This document shows, piece after piece, positions 8,392 through 15,547 of a DNA stretch of 35,453 nt. A program made the position numbers and the translations under genes. Origin of the DNA: Deltaproteobacteria bacterium (lineage in GTDB: Bacteria; Myxococcota; B64-G9); assembly GCA_030622135.1 (NCBI GenBank), contig JAUXGL010000019.1:1-35453 (forward strand), read 5' to 3'. A model generated the notes under the pieces. That model was not told the origin of the DNA and did no database searches. It saw only the letters and a list, made by a program, of their open reading frames with translations. How positions within the stretch are numbered: position 1 is the stretch's first letter; each line of letters begins with the position of its first letter.

Positions 8392-8420
8392 AATCTAATG
8401 GAAATATCTAAAATTATCAA
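8392..8420 (-). promoter_or_regulatory. Predicted proximal promoter of the WD40 lipoprotein
   Basis: On the minus strand: TTGATA (8420-8415), 17-bp spacer, TAGATT (8397-8392). The -10 is 9 bases from the first ATG (8382), so the leader would be very short. Confidence 0.4.
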
Positions 8421-8526
8421 AACCAGGATCTCCCAGTGAATTTCCAGTCGATCCCAATCTCCCGCGTAAAAAGGGACACATGCGAGAGGACCACGAGTAA
8501 ATTATCTCACTAGTATAGTGGCACCG

Positions 8527-8554
8527 CGTATATTGAGTCCCCCTGAGAAGTCAA
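8527..8554 (-). promoter_or_regulatory. Predicted distal promoter of the WD40 lipoprotein
   Basis: On the minus strand: TTGACT (8554-8549), 16-bp spacer, TATACG (8532-8527). Use of this site would leave a leader of about 140 bases. Apart from this and the other promoter sites, the 280-bp gap 8383-8662 shows nothing recognisable. Confidence 0.35.
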
Positions 8555-8610
8555 TATTTTATGTCGAAACGTAGGGGCACCAATGGGAGATTGGGGCAAA
8601 ATTATCTATA

Positions 8611-8639
8611 TTGACACCACCTTGGTTCTAGACGATTCT
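8611..8639 (+). promoter_or_regulatory. Predicted promoter of the 8663-10874 operon
   Basis: TTGACA (8611-8616), 17-bp spacer, GATTCT (8634-8639). The expected start near 8646 lies just before the GTG at 8663 and drives the barrel, phospholipase and yaiI genes. Confidence 0.5.
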
Positions 8640-8662
8640 GCGATGTTAGAGAGCATGCGAGA

Positions 8663-9259
8663 GTGGTGGCGCATATATTTCAAAGAAAAATACTCGGTCT
8701 GTTGGTCTTGGCGCTGGTATGGCTGTCGGCCTTGCCTGTGCGTTCGGCGAGGCTGCAAGCTTTAGGCGATGACGGTATGTTGACCGGCCTCTTCGCCGTC
8801 GTGGAGAGTCACGCCTCTCTGCTGGGCGATGTAACCGACTGGTCGTCCCTGGCCGGGACCTTTGGCTATGCTTTCAAGGGCGGCTACCGCTGGTCGAATT
8901 GGGGCGTCTTTCTCCAGTTGGAGCACAATCTCTGGCTAAGCACCGAGATGGACAAAGAGGTGGTCGACGGTGCGCTCAACATCGGGATTGGTGGCGAGTT
9001 CGTGTATGCAGACGGCTTCGTTCGTTCCAGCCTGGCGTTGGGCCCATCGATCCTGGCGTTCGACACCATCCTGGACAAGGCCGGCACCACGGGGATCTTC
9101 CTGGACATCCGGCCCGTCGGTCTCAGGTGGGTGGTGCACGAGTATCTGGTGATCGGTTTCGATCCCATCGGCTTTGCCGTGGTCGCGCCCGTCCTGGGCG
9201 GCATTCCCCTGGTCAATATACAGTATCGTACGACTGTTTTCCTGGAGGGAGCGTTTTGA
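8663..9259 (+). CDS. Small outer-membrane beta-barrel protein
   Basis: 198 residues starting at GTG 8663. A signal peptide covers about residues 1-28 (LVLALVWLSALPVRSA). The rest alternates hydrophobic and polar residues in short strands rich in Gly and aromatics, and the chain ends in Phe (VFLEGAF), the usual C-terminal signal for outer-membrane barrel insertion. Its stop overlaps the start of the next gene (TTGA), so the two are translationally coupled. This suggests that the barrel works with the phospholipase-like protein, perhaps as its membrane partner. The barrel family is not recognised. Confidence 0.75.
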   Translation: MVAHIFQRKILGLLVLALVWLSALPVRSARLQALGDDGMLTGLFAVVESHASLLGDVTDWSSLAGTFGYAFKGGYRWSNWGVFLQLEHNLWLSTEMDKEVVDGALNIGIGGEFVYADGFVRSSLALGPSILAFDTILDKAGTTGIFLDIRPVGLRWVVHEYLVIGFDPIGFAVVAPVLGGIPLVNIQYRTTVFLEGAF

Positions 9260-10374
9260 GCCGGTTTGGGTCGCGCGAGTTGTTCCCGCTGGTACTGATC
9301 GTCGCCTTGGCCGGCGGGCCTGCCGGGGCCTATACCGTCGACAGCGGCTTCTCCGATCCCTGCCATGAGAAGATGATCGGCGCTGCTTATCGGGATTTCA
9401 TCCTCGATCTTCCTATGAGTGGGATGCAAGCGCCTCCCGGGGAGACCTGGCGGGAGCTGAGCGACTACCTTCTGGAGCACATGCCTCTGAACCCGGATGA
9501 GGTCGACGAGGTGAAGCGCTTCATCCTGGTAAGTCTGATCATCGGCGTGCGCGCGCCGGACACCGACGGCCACTCGATCATGAACCTGCAGAACCTGCGC
9601 CGGCTTCACAGCGATCCCAGCGCCGAGGGGCAGTACGCACACTCGTTGCGCGCGCCGGGTGACGACTACGCCGAGGGCGATGCCGCCGCCGTGGCCGGCA
9701 CGCGCGAGCTGATACTGGCGCTGATGGCGGAGGCTCAGAGGTATAAAGCTCTTCCCTCCAGGGAGCAGACGATCAAGGTGAAGGTCTACTTCGATTTCTA
9801 CGGTCGTATCGACGTGGATGTCTGGGCGCCGCTCTACTTCGCAGGCAAGGCGGCCCATGTGCTGCAAGACACCTTCTCGCACACGATCCGCTCGGACGAG
9901 GACGATTTGCGCAAGATCGTGCATGTGCTGAACTACATTGACGCGATCACCGAAGACTTCGACGAGGACAGAGACGGCCTGGCTCACTCGGACAGCATGG
10001 ATCGCTGCCTGAGCGAAGACGCGGCTGACTTGTTCGACTCCGCGGTGGAGGCGACCACCGACTTGTTTTTCGCGATGCGGGAGCAATTCTCGGGGAGGGA
10101 TCCCCAAGCGGTTTTGCATGTCCTCGACACTTGGGTCACCTACAAGGCCGGTTGTACGAAGGACAACGAGTTTTGCGGCAACACACGCTGGCTGGCGCTG
10201 GTGCGCAAGGAGCAGACCAAGCCTTACGTCAAGGCGATTTTCGGCTGTGGCGGCGCCGGGCCTGGCCGCGGGCGGATATTCCCCGCCCTTCTGCTGATCC
10301 TGGTGTACTTCAGTGTCCGATATCGGAAAGCCGTGAAGGTGCGGGGCGAAGTGGCACCTTTGCGAACAGGCTGA
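9256..10374 (+). CDS. Zinc-dependent phospholipase C-like protein with C-terminal membrane anchor
   Basis: 372 residues from TTG 9256, four bases before the end of the preceding gene, with a GGAGGGA site 5 bases upstream. A signal peptide covers residues 1-25. The helical core carries the metal-binding histidines of zinc-dependent phospholipase C/S1-P1 nuclease folds: HEKM (H37), DTDGHS (H105), YAHS (H128) and GKAAHVLQDTFSHT (H201, D205, H209). It would hydrolyse phosphodiester bonds of phospholipids outside the inner membrane. The C-terminus has a Cys-Gly-Gly, one membrane helix (about 341-356) and a basic cluster VRYRK, resembling MYXO-CTERM-type sorting tails. A further 14 residues follow the cluster. 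Exact substrate unknown. Confidence 0.8.
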   Translation: MSRFGSRELFPLVLIVALAGGPAGAYTVDSGFSDPCHEKMIGAAYRDFILDLPMSGMQAPPGETWRELSDYLLEHMPLNPDEVDEVKRFILVSLIIGVRAPDTDGHSIMNLQNLRRLHSDPSAEGQYAHSLRAPGDDYAEGDAAAVAGTRELILALMAEAQRYKALPSREQTIKVKVYFDFYGRIDVDVWAPLYFAGKAAHVLQDTFSHTIRSDEDDLRKIVHVLNYIDAITEDFDEDRDGLAHSDSMDRCLSEDAADLFDSAVEATTDLFFAMREQFSGRDPQAVLHVLDTWVTYKAGCTKDNEFCGNTRWLALVRKEQTKPYVKAIFGCGGAGPGRGRIFPALLLILVYFSVRYRKAVKVRGEVAPLRTG

Positions 10375-10403
10375 TAGCATGCTGTCGGGAGAGAACTGGT
10401 ATC

Positions 10404-10874
10404 ATGCTCGATATTTATGTGGATGCGGATGCCTGTCCGGTAAAGTCGGAAGTGTACAAGGTTGCCGATCGATGCAGCCTGTGCGTCTTCGTCGTCAGCA
10501 ACGTTCCAATACACGTTCCCACCGGCCAGGCTCGGATCCGCAATGTAGTGGTGGGTCTTGGTGACAATGTCGCCGACGACTGGATCGCCGAGGATATTAG
10601 TGCCGGGGACATCTGCATCACCGCCGATATTCCCCTGGCCTCGCGCTGTCTTAAACAGGGAGCCTTTGCTCTCGGTCCGCGCGGCAAGCCGTTCTCCGAG
10701 GATTCCATTGGAGATGCTCTGGCCGCCCGTGAACTGATGTCAACTTTGCGGGAATCTGGCCGGATCTCCGGCGGCCCGCCGCCCATGGCCAGGAAGGATC
10801 GCTCCCGGTTTCTGGACGCTCTGGATCAGATCATCCAGAAAATCCGCAGGGAAATGCCCGAAGAAGTGGCATAA
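10404..10874 (+). CDS. yaiI: YaiI/YqxD family protein (UPF0178)
   Basis: 156 residues, full length. The start MLDIYVDADACPVK and the motifs DDWIAE, DICITADIPLA and GGPPPMARKDRSRFLDALD define this family, which has a PIN-like nuclease fold with an Asp-rich active-site pocket. Its biological role is not established. It starts 29 bases after the phospholipase gene with a GGGAGAG site upstream, so it probably shares the operon promoter at 8611. A functional link to the two envelope genes is not evident. Confidence 0.92.
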   Translation: MLDIYVDADACPVKSEVYKVADRCSLCVFVVSNVPIHVPTGQARIRNVVVGLGDNVADDWIAEDISAGDICITADIPLASRCLKQGAFALGPRGKPFSEDSIGDALAARELMSTLRESGRISGGPPPMARKDRSRFLDALDQIIQKIRREMPEEVA

Positions 10875-10939
10875 ATAGAATTCAAGGTGCCACCCACTCT
10901 ACGACCTGACCCTGGCGGTTGCTAAGCTTCTTCTTTTCG

Positions 10940-11587
10940 TCAGTGGTTCTGGTAATTAAACAGGTGCCTGACCAGAATCGCGGCCAGCAGGAAAGAAAGG
11001 CCGATTGAGAACAGGCAATCGGATAAGTAGTGTGCTCCTGCCAGCATCCGGCCCCAGGCTACCGGGAGCCCGTACAGCAACACGGGGATCAACGCGATCA
11101 GCGCCCAACGAAATCCCCGTAAGCGCGCCAGGAAGAACACGATGGGTGACACCACGCAGGCCATGGCCACGTGCCCGGAGGGGAAGGAGAGCCCCGCCCC
11201 GGGGCCGGCGGGTATGTAGAAGGGGGTGTAGCCGATGAAGTCCACGCCCAGGTCTCTAAAGCGGATCCGTCCCCAGAGGAACTTGAAACCCTGGGTGATG
11301 GCCAGCGGGTGGATGATGGCCAGGATGATTATGCCCAGAGCCGGGATCCACAGGGGGCGCAGGGGGGATGCCTGCTTGCGTCCGGCGATGAGGACGATGA
11401 CGCAGCCCAGCACCACGGCCCAGGCGGGCCATTCTCCTCCGGTGGCCACCAGGCGCCCGAAGGCGGCGTCGGGATTTGCCACTGCGATGGCGATATCGAG
11501 ATCCCATGAGGAAGCGATGACCAGGGCCGCCGCCCAGAGGGCGAAGCCAATACCCCATATGGCCCAGAAGGTTCTCGCGGAGATCAT
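10940..11587 (-). CDS. PAP2 superfamily membrane phosphatase
   Basis: 215 residues with about six membrane helices. The three phosphatase motifs are present: K102-x6-R109 (KFLWGRIRF, with Phe in place of the usual Pro), PSGH (136-139) and R180-x5-H186-x3-D190. Such enzymes remove phosphate from lipid phosphates such as undecaprenyl-PP, phosphatidic acid or lipid A, with the active site facing the periplasm. The ATG is three bases after the stop of yggS, so the two are co-transcribed. The lipid substrate cannot be told from sequence. Confidence 0.9.
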   Translation of the reverse strand: MISARTFWAIWGIGFALWAAALVIASSWDLDIAIAVANPDAAFGRLVATGGEWPAWAVVLGCVIVLIAGRKQASPLRPLWIPALGIIILAIIHPLAITQGFKFLWGRIRFRDLGVDFIGYTPFYIPAGPGAGLSFPSGHVAMACVVSPIVFFLARLRGFRWALIALIPVLLYGLPVAWGRMLAGAHYLSDCLFSIGLSFLLAAILVRHLFNYQNH

Positions 11588-11590
11588 CGG

Positions 11591-12253
11591 TTACCTTGGG
11601 CTGAAGAGTCGGGTGCCGATGCGGACCATGGTGGCGCCTTCCTCGATGGCCACCAGGTAGCTGTTGCTCATGCCCATGGAAAGGTGCCGCATCACCGCGT
11701 TGGGGTGCCTGGTTTCCGCCAGTTCGTCGAACAGCTCTTTCGTTCGGCGCAGGTACGGGCGGATTTTCTCGGGATCCTCCGTCCAGGGGCCCATGGTCAT
11801 CAAGCCCTCCACCCTGACGTGATCGAGAGCGGACAGGTCCTTGACCAGCGCCGCGACGTCGGCGGGTAGGGCCCCGGCCTTGTTGTCCTCCTCGGCGCTG
11901 TTGATCTCGATGAGTACGGGCATGATCTTGCCCAGAGCGGCGCAGGCCTGGTCCAGGGCCGAGCCGATCTTTAGGCTGTCGACCGTTTCGATCATGTCGA
12001 ACAATTGAGCGGCCTGCTTGGCCTTGTTGCGTTGCAAATGGCCGATGCAGTGCCACTTGACTTTCCGGCCCAGCGCTTCGATGCAGCGTTTTGCCTCTTG
12101 AACGTAGTTGTGCCCGATGATGCCCACGCCTCCTTCGACGGCCGCCGCGAGTTGCTTTGGGGTCCGGGTCTTGCCTGCGGCCACCAGGGTAACGCCCGCG
12201 GGCAGCGTGGCCAGAAGCTTTATCGTGTTTTCCCGGATGGCATCCAGATCCAT
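11591..12253 (-). CDS. yggS: Pyridoxal-phosphate homeostasis protein, YggS family
   Basis: 220 residues, slightly short for the family. The PLP-binding lysine is K28 in LVAAGKTR. Further family marks are GHNYVQEA (usually GEN), WHCIGHLQRNKAK, GLMTMGP, LSMGMSNSYLVAIEEGATMVRIGTRLF. It binds PLP in the cytoplasm and buffers its supply rather than catalysing a known reaction. It precedes the PAP2 gene by three bases. The His in GHN replaces the common Glu. Confidence 0.93.
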   Translation of the reverse strand: MDLDAIRENTIKLLATLPAGVTLVAAGKTRTPKQLAAAVEGGVGIIGHNYVQEAKRCIEALGRKVKWHCIGHLQRNKAKQAAQLFDMIETVDSLKIGSALDQACAALGKIMPVLIEINSAEEDNKAGALPADVAALVKDLSALDHVRVEGLMTMGPWTEDPEKIRPYLRRTKELFDELAETRHPNAVMRHLSMGMSNSYLVAIEEGATMVRIGTRLFSPR

Positions 12254-12326
12254 GACCCGCCCATGGTAGCGCTTACAAAGACCGGGTGCAATGATTGGGG
12301 TGGTGGATAGCTTTTATCTCAAGTGC

Positions 12327-12635
12327 CTAGCAGGTCTTGGGGATTGCCTGAACGATTTCCGGTTCGACCATACTCATGAACTCTTCTTCGGTGATGATGG
12401 CAATGGGTGCGCCGGCGTCGATGAGCGCTTCGACTTTGAGTTGCTTGGGCTTCTTGTCGCCCCGCCCGTAGAGGGGCGAGTTTTCGTCACCCAGGACCAG
12501 GTAGTCCAGATTTTCACTTACACCTGACGGACAGGTTCCGCCGAGTGATTTGACCAGCAAGCGTGCCTGCTCGCGGGTCATTTTGGCGAGTTTCCCGACA
12601 AAGAGGAAGCTTGTACCCCTGGGTAAAAACGTCAT
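12327..12635 (-). CDS. Stand-alone BRCT domain protein
   Basis: 102 residues. The start is fixed by a GGAGGTG site 5 bases before ATG 12635; the open frame extends upstream to 12692 without support. Nearly the whole chain is one BRCT domain: SFLFVGKLAKMTREQARLLVKSLGG, then SENLDYLVLGD, then AIITEEEFMSMV. BRCT domains bind DNA ends or phosphopeptides and are usually attached to DNA ligase or PARP-like enzymes. Here nothing else is attached. A -10-like TAAAAT (minus strand 12666-12661) lies just upstream. Given the kinases nearby, phosphopeptide binding is conceivable but unproven. Confidence 0.8.
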   Translation of the reverse strand: MTFLPRGTSFLFVGKLAKMTREQARLLVKSLGGTCPSGVSENLDYLVLGDENSPLYGRGDKKPKQLKVEALIDAGAPIAIITEEEFMSMVEPEIVQAIPKTC

Positions 12636-12760
12636 TCGGCACCTCCATCGTGATTTTAATATTTTACAACAATCGGAGATTTTTGTGGACAAAATCAGTC
12701 TATTCCGAACTGCGGGATCTGGCCGTCAAGAGCAAGCTGGAACGATTTGCTTTGGGGAGG

Positions 12761-12789
12761 TTGCGGCAGAGGGGTATACTACCTAGTAT
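12761..12789 (+). promoter_or_regulatory. Candidate promoter of the TPR-PEGA pair
   Basis: TTGCGG (12761-12766), 17-bp spacer, TAGTAT (12784-12789). A TATACT at 12775-12780 is an alternative -10 without a matching -35. A leader of about 75 bases would precede ATG 12870. Confidence 0.3.
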
Positions 12790-12869
12790 GTGGGTGTGAG
12801 CTGTCTTGGAGTTGCCGTGGGTGCCCCCGCCCTTTGTTTGCAAGAGTCGGATCTTGCTGGAGTTTTGAT

Positions 12870-14225
12870 ATGGCAGATCGCAAAAGAGCCCGGATGTTTC
12901 TGGGCCTGGTCGTTTTAGCCGCGACAGTCTGCTCGCTGGGCTCCCTGGTGGGCGGGGCCCGTGCGCAGGAAAGCGTGTCTCTGGGAAGTTTTGTCCAGGC
13001 CACCGACAAGTTCTCCGAGAAGGCGGCTTCCGTGCTCAACCACCTGGCCCGGGAGAATTTCGAGCGGGCGCCCGAGTTCAAGCTTAAAGATATCCGAGCA
13101 TTCCTGGAGGAGAAATCGGGAGATCCCCGGCTGTCGGCCCTGCGCAGGGCGCGAGAACTTCTCAAGAGCGGAAGAGAGCAGTACGACAACTTGGAGCTCG
13201 ATGCCTCCATCGACGAGTTGAACAAGGCCCTCGATGAGTTCAAGAAAGCCGCGGGGCGGTTGGGTGGTGGAGAGGACTACCTCGAAGCCCTGCTCTTTCT
13301 TGGGGCCGCCCACATTCTTTCCGGAGACAACCAGCGAGGCACCGAGAGTTTTCGTACGGCGGCTATGTTCGACAAGCGCAAGACCATCGACCCGAAAGAG
13401 TTTCCTCAGTCCATGATCGCGGTTTTCGACAAGACCAAGGGGGACGTTACCGCTTTGGCGGTGGGAACGGTTCTGGTAAGGAGCAACCCGACGGCGGCCG
13501 AGGTGTACCTGAATGGTGTGTTCAAGGGCATCACCCCGCTCACCCTGGTCAAGGTTCCCAAGGGAGCCCATTTTATCCGGGTCGAGATGGATGGTTACAT
13601 TCCTTGGGGTAAACAGGTGAAGTTTTTTGCCACCCACGAAAAGACCACAAAAGCCAATCTGAAGGAAGCCGCGCTGCTGTCGAAATTCGCGAAAAAAAGC
13701 CAGAAGATCCTTGCGAATCTGGACGCGGATCCACCCGGGATGGCGATCATTCAGTTGGGTAAATGGCTGCGGGTCGAGCGGTTGATGCTGGCATCCGTGA
13801 AGCAGCGGAGTGACGAGATTGTTGCCGAAGCAGTAATGGTTCAAATACAGCCGCCTAGAAAACTGGTTTTCAAGAAGATCGAATTAAATCTTACCAGCGC
13901 GAACTTCCTGGCCCAGGCCGACGCTTTCTTCTCCTCGCTGTACCGGGATGCTGGAATTCCGGTTGTCGCGGGAGGAGGACGGAAGATCACCCCGTTTTAC
14001 CTGGCCGCGGCCAGGTGCCGTTCAGGCTCGGACTGCAGCACGGGTGAGGTCTGCGACAACGCTTCGGGAAGTTGCATTCCCTATGCGCCGGGGAACGAAA
14101 AGTTTTACGAAAGATGGTGGTTCTGGACCATTGTTGGCGGAGGCCTGGCCGTTGTCGGCGGCACGACCTTGTTGGTTTGGTATCTTTTTCAGCCCGACGT
14201 AGGTGCAATCGAATTCACTTTTTGA
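12870..14225 (+). CDS. Exported TPR-PEGA protein with C-terminal membrane helix
   Basis: 451 residues from ATG 12870 with TGGAG upstream. A signal peptide covers residues 1-32 (ending GGARA). Residues 85-180 are TPR-like helices (SGREQYDNLELDASIDELNKAL). A PEGA-type domain follows at about 198-265 (SNPTAAEVYLNGVFKGITPL). A Cys cluster with spacing CxxxxxCxxxxxCxxxxxxC (383-402) resembles small disulphide motifs common in Myxococcota surface proteins. One membrane helix lies at 413-440, leaving a short tail VGAIEFTF. The next gene is a paralogue 15 bases downstream. Likely periplasmic and inner-membrane anchored; no enzyme motif. Confidence 0.85.
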   Translation: MADRKRARMFLGLVVLAATVCSLGSLVGGARAQESVSLGSFVQATDKFSEKAASVLNHLARENFERAPEFKLKDIRAFLEEKSGDPRLSALRRARELLKSGREQYDNLELDASIDELNKALDEFKKAAGRLGGGEDYLEALLFLGAAHILSGDNQRGTESFRTAAMFDKRKTIDPKEFPQSMIAVFDKTKGDVTALAVGTVLVRSNPTAAEVYLNGVFKGITPLTLVKVPKGAHFIRVEMDGYIPWGKQVKFFATHEKTTKANLKEAALLSKFAKKSQKILANLDADPPGMAIIQLGKWLRVERLMLASVKQRSDEIVAEAVMVQIQPPRKLVFKKIELNLTSANFLAQADAFFSSLYRDAGIPVVAGGGRKITPFYLAAARCRSGSDCSTGEVCDNASGSCIPYAPGNEKFYERWWFWTIVGGGLAVVGGTTLLVWYLFQPDVGAIEFTF

Positions 14226-14240
14226 CGGGGAGAGGTTGCT

Positions 14241-15518
14241 GTGCGGGTTTCGCGGGTTGCAGAGGTCCTGGCTCTGGTTGTGGGAGTCTGGCTGACTGCG
14301 GTTGCCGGGTGGGCCTGGGGCCGGCAGCCTTCTGTTACCCTCCTGGTTGTCGCCGCCGACTCGAAGGCGGAGCCGGGCGCGGCGCGTGTCTTTGGGGTGG
14401 CCCGTCAGAACATGCAGCAAACCCGATCTTTTGCTTTTGTGGCTGCGGACGGTGTTCTTGCCCGGGGGCGTAAAGCTGTACCGCGAGCTTCGGGGACGAA
14501 GGTTCTATACCGGCGGGGGCGAGAGGCGTATGACAACCTCGAGTTGAACCAGGCGGTGAAACTGCTCAAACGGGCGGCGAGCGACCTGGACGCTTGTCTG
14601 GGCGAAGTGGTGGATCTCGCTCTTTTCACCGATATCTACGCTTACTGGGGCTCCGCCCTGGTGCTGAAGGGCAAGAAGCAGCAGGGTGAGAAGGTTTACC
14701 GCACGTTGCTCATATTCCAACCCAAGGCGGAGCTCGATCCCCTGGTGTTTCCACCGTCACTGTCGGCGATCTTCAACCGGGTTTCCAGAGAAGTGCAACG
14801 CTCCGGCACTGGATCGTTGCGGATAGATTCTGCTATTTCAGGCACGGAAGTCTGGGTGGACGGGATCTTCCGGGGGATCAATCCCGTTCGTCTGGAACGT
14901 CTGGTGAAGGGCGAACACATCGTCAGGTTGGTCCGCCGCGGGTACCAGAGCTGGGGCCGGAAGTACTCGGTGATTGAAGGCAGCCAAGGAGCGATCCGAC
15001 AGGGATTGGAGCCCTTGCCGGGGCTCGGGCGGATGGAAGGGCTCGGCGCGCAGCTTGCATCTGCGGTCCGGACGGTGCACTACCCCGAGGTGGCGGACGA
15101 GCTGATGGATTGGATGGGAGTGGACCGGATGTTTTTCATTCTGGTGGGAACCGGTGCCGACGGCCTGATGATCCGGGCTTTCTATTACGATCGGCATTCC
15201 CGGAGTTGTCTCAAAGCCCGGAAAAAGGTGTTCAATCCCTCCGATCCGTCGTTTGGTGAGATGGTCAATCTCTTTTGCACCGCCTTGTACATGGATGTGA
15301 GTGGGCAGGTCATCGCCGGGACGGGATTGCCCACCGGAGGAGGGACCGAGATCCCGATTCGCCGGGATGCAGGTGTCGGCCAGGATTCGTCCGGTTCTTC
15401 CTGGTGGCTGTGGACCGCTATCGGAGTAGTGGCGGCCGGGGGCGTGGGATTGGCTCTGTACTTTATCCTCGGTGGACAAGCCGGACCCGCGGATGGAGAA
15501 GTTATTTTTAGTTTCTAG
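14241..15518 (+). CDS. Exported TPR-PEGA protein, paralogue of the upstream gene
   Basis: 425 residues starting at GTG 14241 with GGGGAGAGG upstream. Signal peptide about 1-27; TPR-like helices about 88-180 (RRGREAYDNLELNQAVKLLK, aligned with GREQYDNLELDASI in the neighbour); PEGA domain about 189-255 (GTEVWVDGIFRGINPVRLE); membrane helix about 388-411; tail ADGEVIFSF. Order and spacing match the upstream protein, so the pair arose by duplication, though the Cys cluster is missing here. The pair converges on the kinase gene at 15548, with only 29 bases between the stops. Probable partners in one envelope complex; function unknown. Confidence 0.85.
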   Translation: MRVSRVAEVLALVVGVWLTAVAGWAWGRQPSVTLLVVAADSKAEPGAARVFGVARQNMQQTRSFAFVAADGVLARGRKAVPRASGTKVLYRRGREAYDNLELNQAVKLLKRAASDLDACLGEVVDLALFTDIYAYWGSALVLKGKKQQGEKVYRTLLIFQPKAELDPLVFPPSLSAIFNRVSREVQRSGTGSLRIDSAISGTEVWVDGIFRGINPVRLERLVKGEHIVRLVRRGYQSWGRKYSVIEGSQGAIRQGLEPLPGLGRMEGLGAQLASAVRTVHYPEVADELMDWMGVDRMFFILVGTGADGLMIRAFYYDRHSRSCLKARKKVFNPSDPSFGEMVNLFCTALYMDVSGQVIAGTGLPTGGGTEIPIRRDAGVGQDSSGSSWWLWTAIGVVAAGGVGLALYFILGGQAGPADGEVIFSF

Positions 15519-15547
15519 AGTCGTAAAATACGTGTGCGGGCTCGTTT

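Noticed and set aside
8583-8765. 60-codon ORF on the plus strand before the barrel gene
   Set aside because: It contains the predicted promoter (8611-8639) and overlaps the barrel gene's signal peptide in another frame; no ribosome-binding site or protein-like composition.
8884-10380. 498-codon open frame antisense to the barrel and phospholipase genes
   Set aside because: GC-rich shadow frame. The sense strand encodes a signal peptide, zinc-binding histidines and a coupled start; the antisense product has no family features.
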